From positions 372,001 through 436,000 of the forward strand of contig NZ_JAKRFZ010000003.1 in NCBI RefSeq assembly GCF_022347765.1: 64,000 nucleotides of DNA, read 5' to 3'. The first letter of the stretch is position 1. Every line of letters starts with the position of its first letter. The DNA comes from Pseudoalteromonas sp. OOF1S-7 (GTDB lineage Bacteria; Pseudomonadota; Gammaproteobacteria; Enterobacterales; Alteromonadaceae). The notes under the pieces are model-generated. The model was not told where the DNA came from, did not search any database, and saw only the letters and a list, made by a program, of their open reading frames with translations. This document shows, piece after piece, positions 63,878 through 64,000 of the stretch. The translations under genes were made by a program, and so were the position numbers.

Positions 63878-64000
63878 TTTTAAAAGGTGTGCCTGACTTA
63901 ATCAGTTGGGTGAGATTAGACCGAAGCAACGCTTCGCAGCTAATCGAACGCGAGACAGGACGTCGAGCCGGAACGCTGCTTCAGGATGAATTATACAGCA
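63878..64000. other. Sequence after tRNA-Phe to window end
   Basis: No terminator or gene is seen directly after the tRNA. An imperfect inverted repeat (CGAAGCAACGCTTCG and later GCTGCTTC) occurs. The end of a tRNA gene is a common integration site, but the window is too short to judge. Confidence 0.3.

Noticed and set aside
63878..64000. Integrated element at the tRNA-Phe gene
   Set aside because: No integrase, direct repeat of the tRNA end, or cargo gene is visible within the remaining 123 bases.

Overview
This window reads as chromosome of a marine gammaproteobacterium of the order Alteromonadales, most likely Pseudoalteromonas or a close relative. That placement is an inference from gene order (fldB-xerD-dsbC-recJ-prfB-lysS; recX-alaS-lysC-csrA; oadGAB), protein resemblance and moderate GC. 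No phage, CRISPR array, transposase or rRNA operon is visible.

Layout. 1-5.8 kb: a cut-off HAD hydrolase, an AraC regulator, and a four-gene chaperone/subunit/subunit/usher-type surface cluster. 6-8 kb: an orphan 477-residue protein and a DUF1993 protein. 8.2-14.3 kb: an ABC exporter with one MacB/LolD-type ATPase and two tandemly duplicated pairs of FtsX-like permeases, with a possible leader ORF and attenuator. 14.4-21.7 kb: a small orphan gene with a decayed duplicate of its 3' end, then pbpC and a giant alpha-2-macroglobulin gene. 22.1-25 kb: GDP-mannose synthesis (manC-manB). 25-30.9 kb: two AraC regulators, an acyltransferase, an MBL-fold lipoprotein with a 29-bp palindromic operator, and a sterol-desaturase/SRPBCC pair.

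31-38 kb is a housekeeping block: flavodoxin, XerD, DsbC, RecJ, RF2 (with intact programmed +1 frameshift) and LysS. It is followed by a tRNA-Ser(GCU) and three tRNA-Arg(ACG) genes. Next comes the most unusual structure here: five tandem ~149-bp units, each carrying a defective tRNA-Arg body and a strong intrinsic terminator. 39.9-43.5 kb: a NamZ-type exo-muramidase, a MurR/RpiR regulator and an NhaC-family transporter, suggesting handling of peptidoglycan sugars. 43.6-45.5 kb: a putative anti-sigma/ECF sigma pair and a TonB protein. 46.2-49.4 kb: an operon of outer-membrane beta-barrel, PstS-like periplasmic protein and membrane diguanylate cyclase. 49.8-56.5 kb: ribA, a membrane protein, recX, alaS, lysC, csrA. 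56.9-60.1 kb: the Na+-pumping oxaloacetate decarboxylase oadGAB, with a PdhR-like box upstream. The window closes with a small membrane protein, a BarA-like hybrid histidine kinase and tRNA-Phe.

Three copies of a ~160-bp element with ATACCAAT terminal inverted repeats are scattered through intergenic regions. Start codons were moved inward from the longest ORF wherever a ribosome binding site, overlap with the upstream gene or a signal peptide favoured it; each case is stated in the entry. All family names come from reading the sequence, not from a database search.
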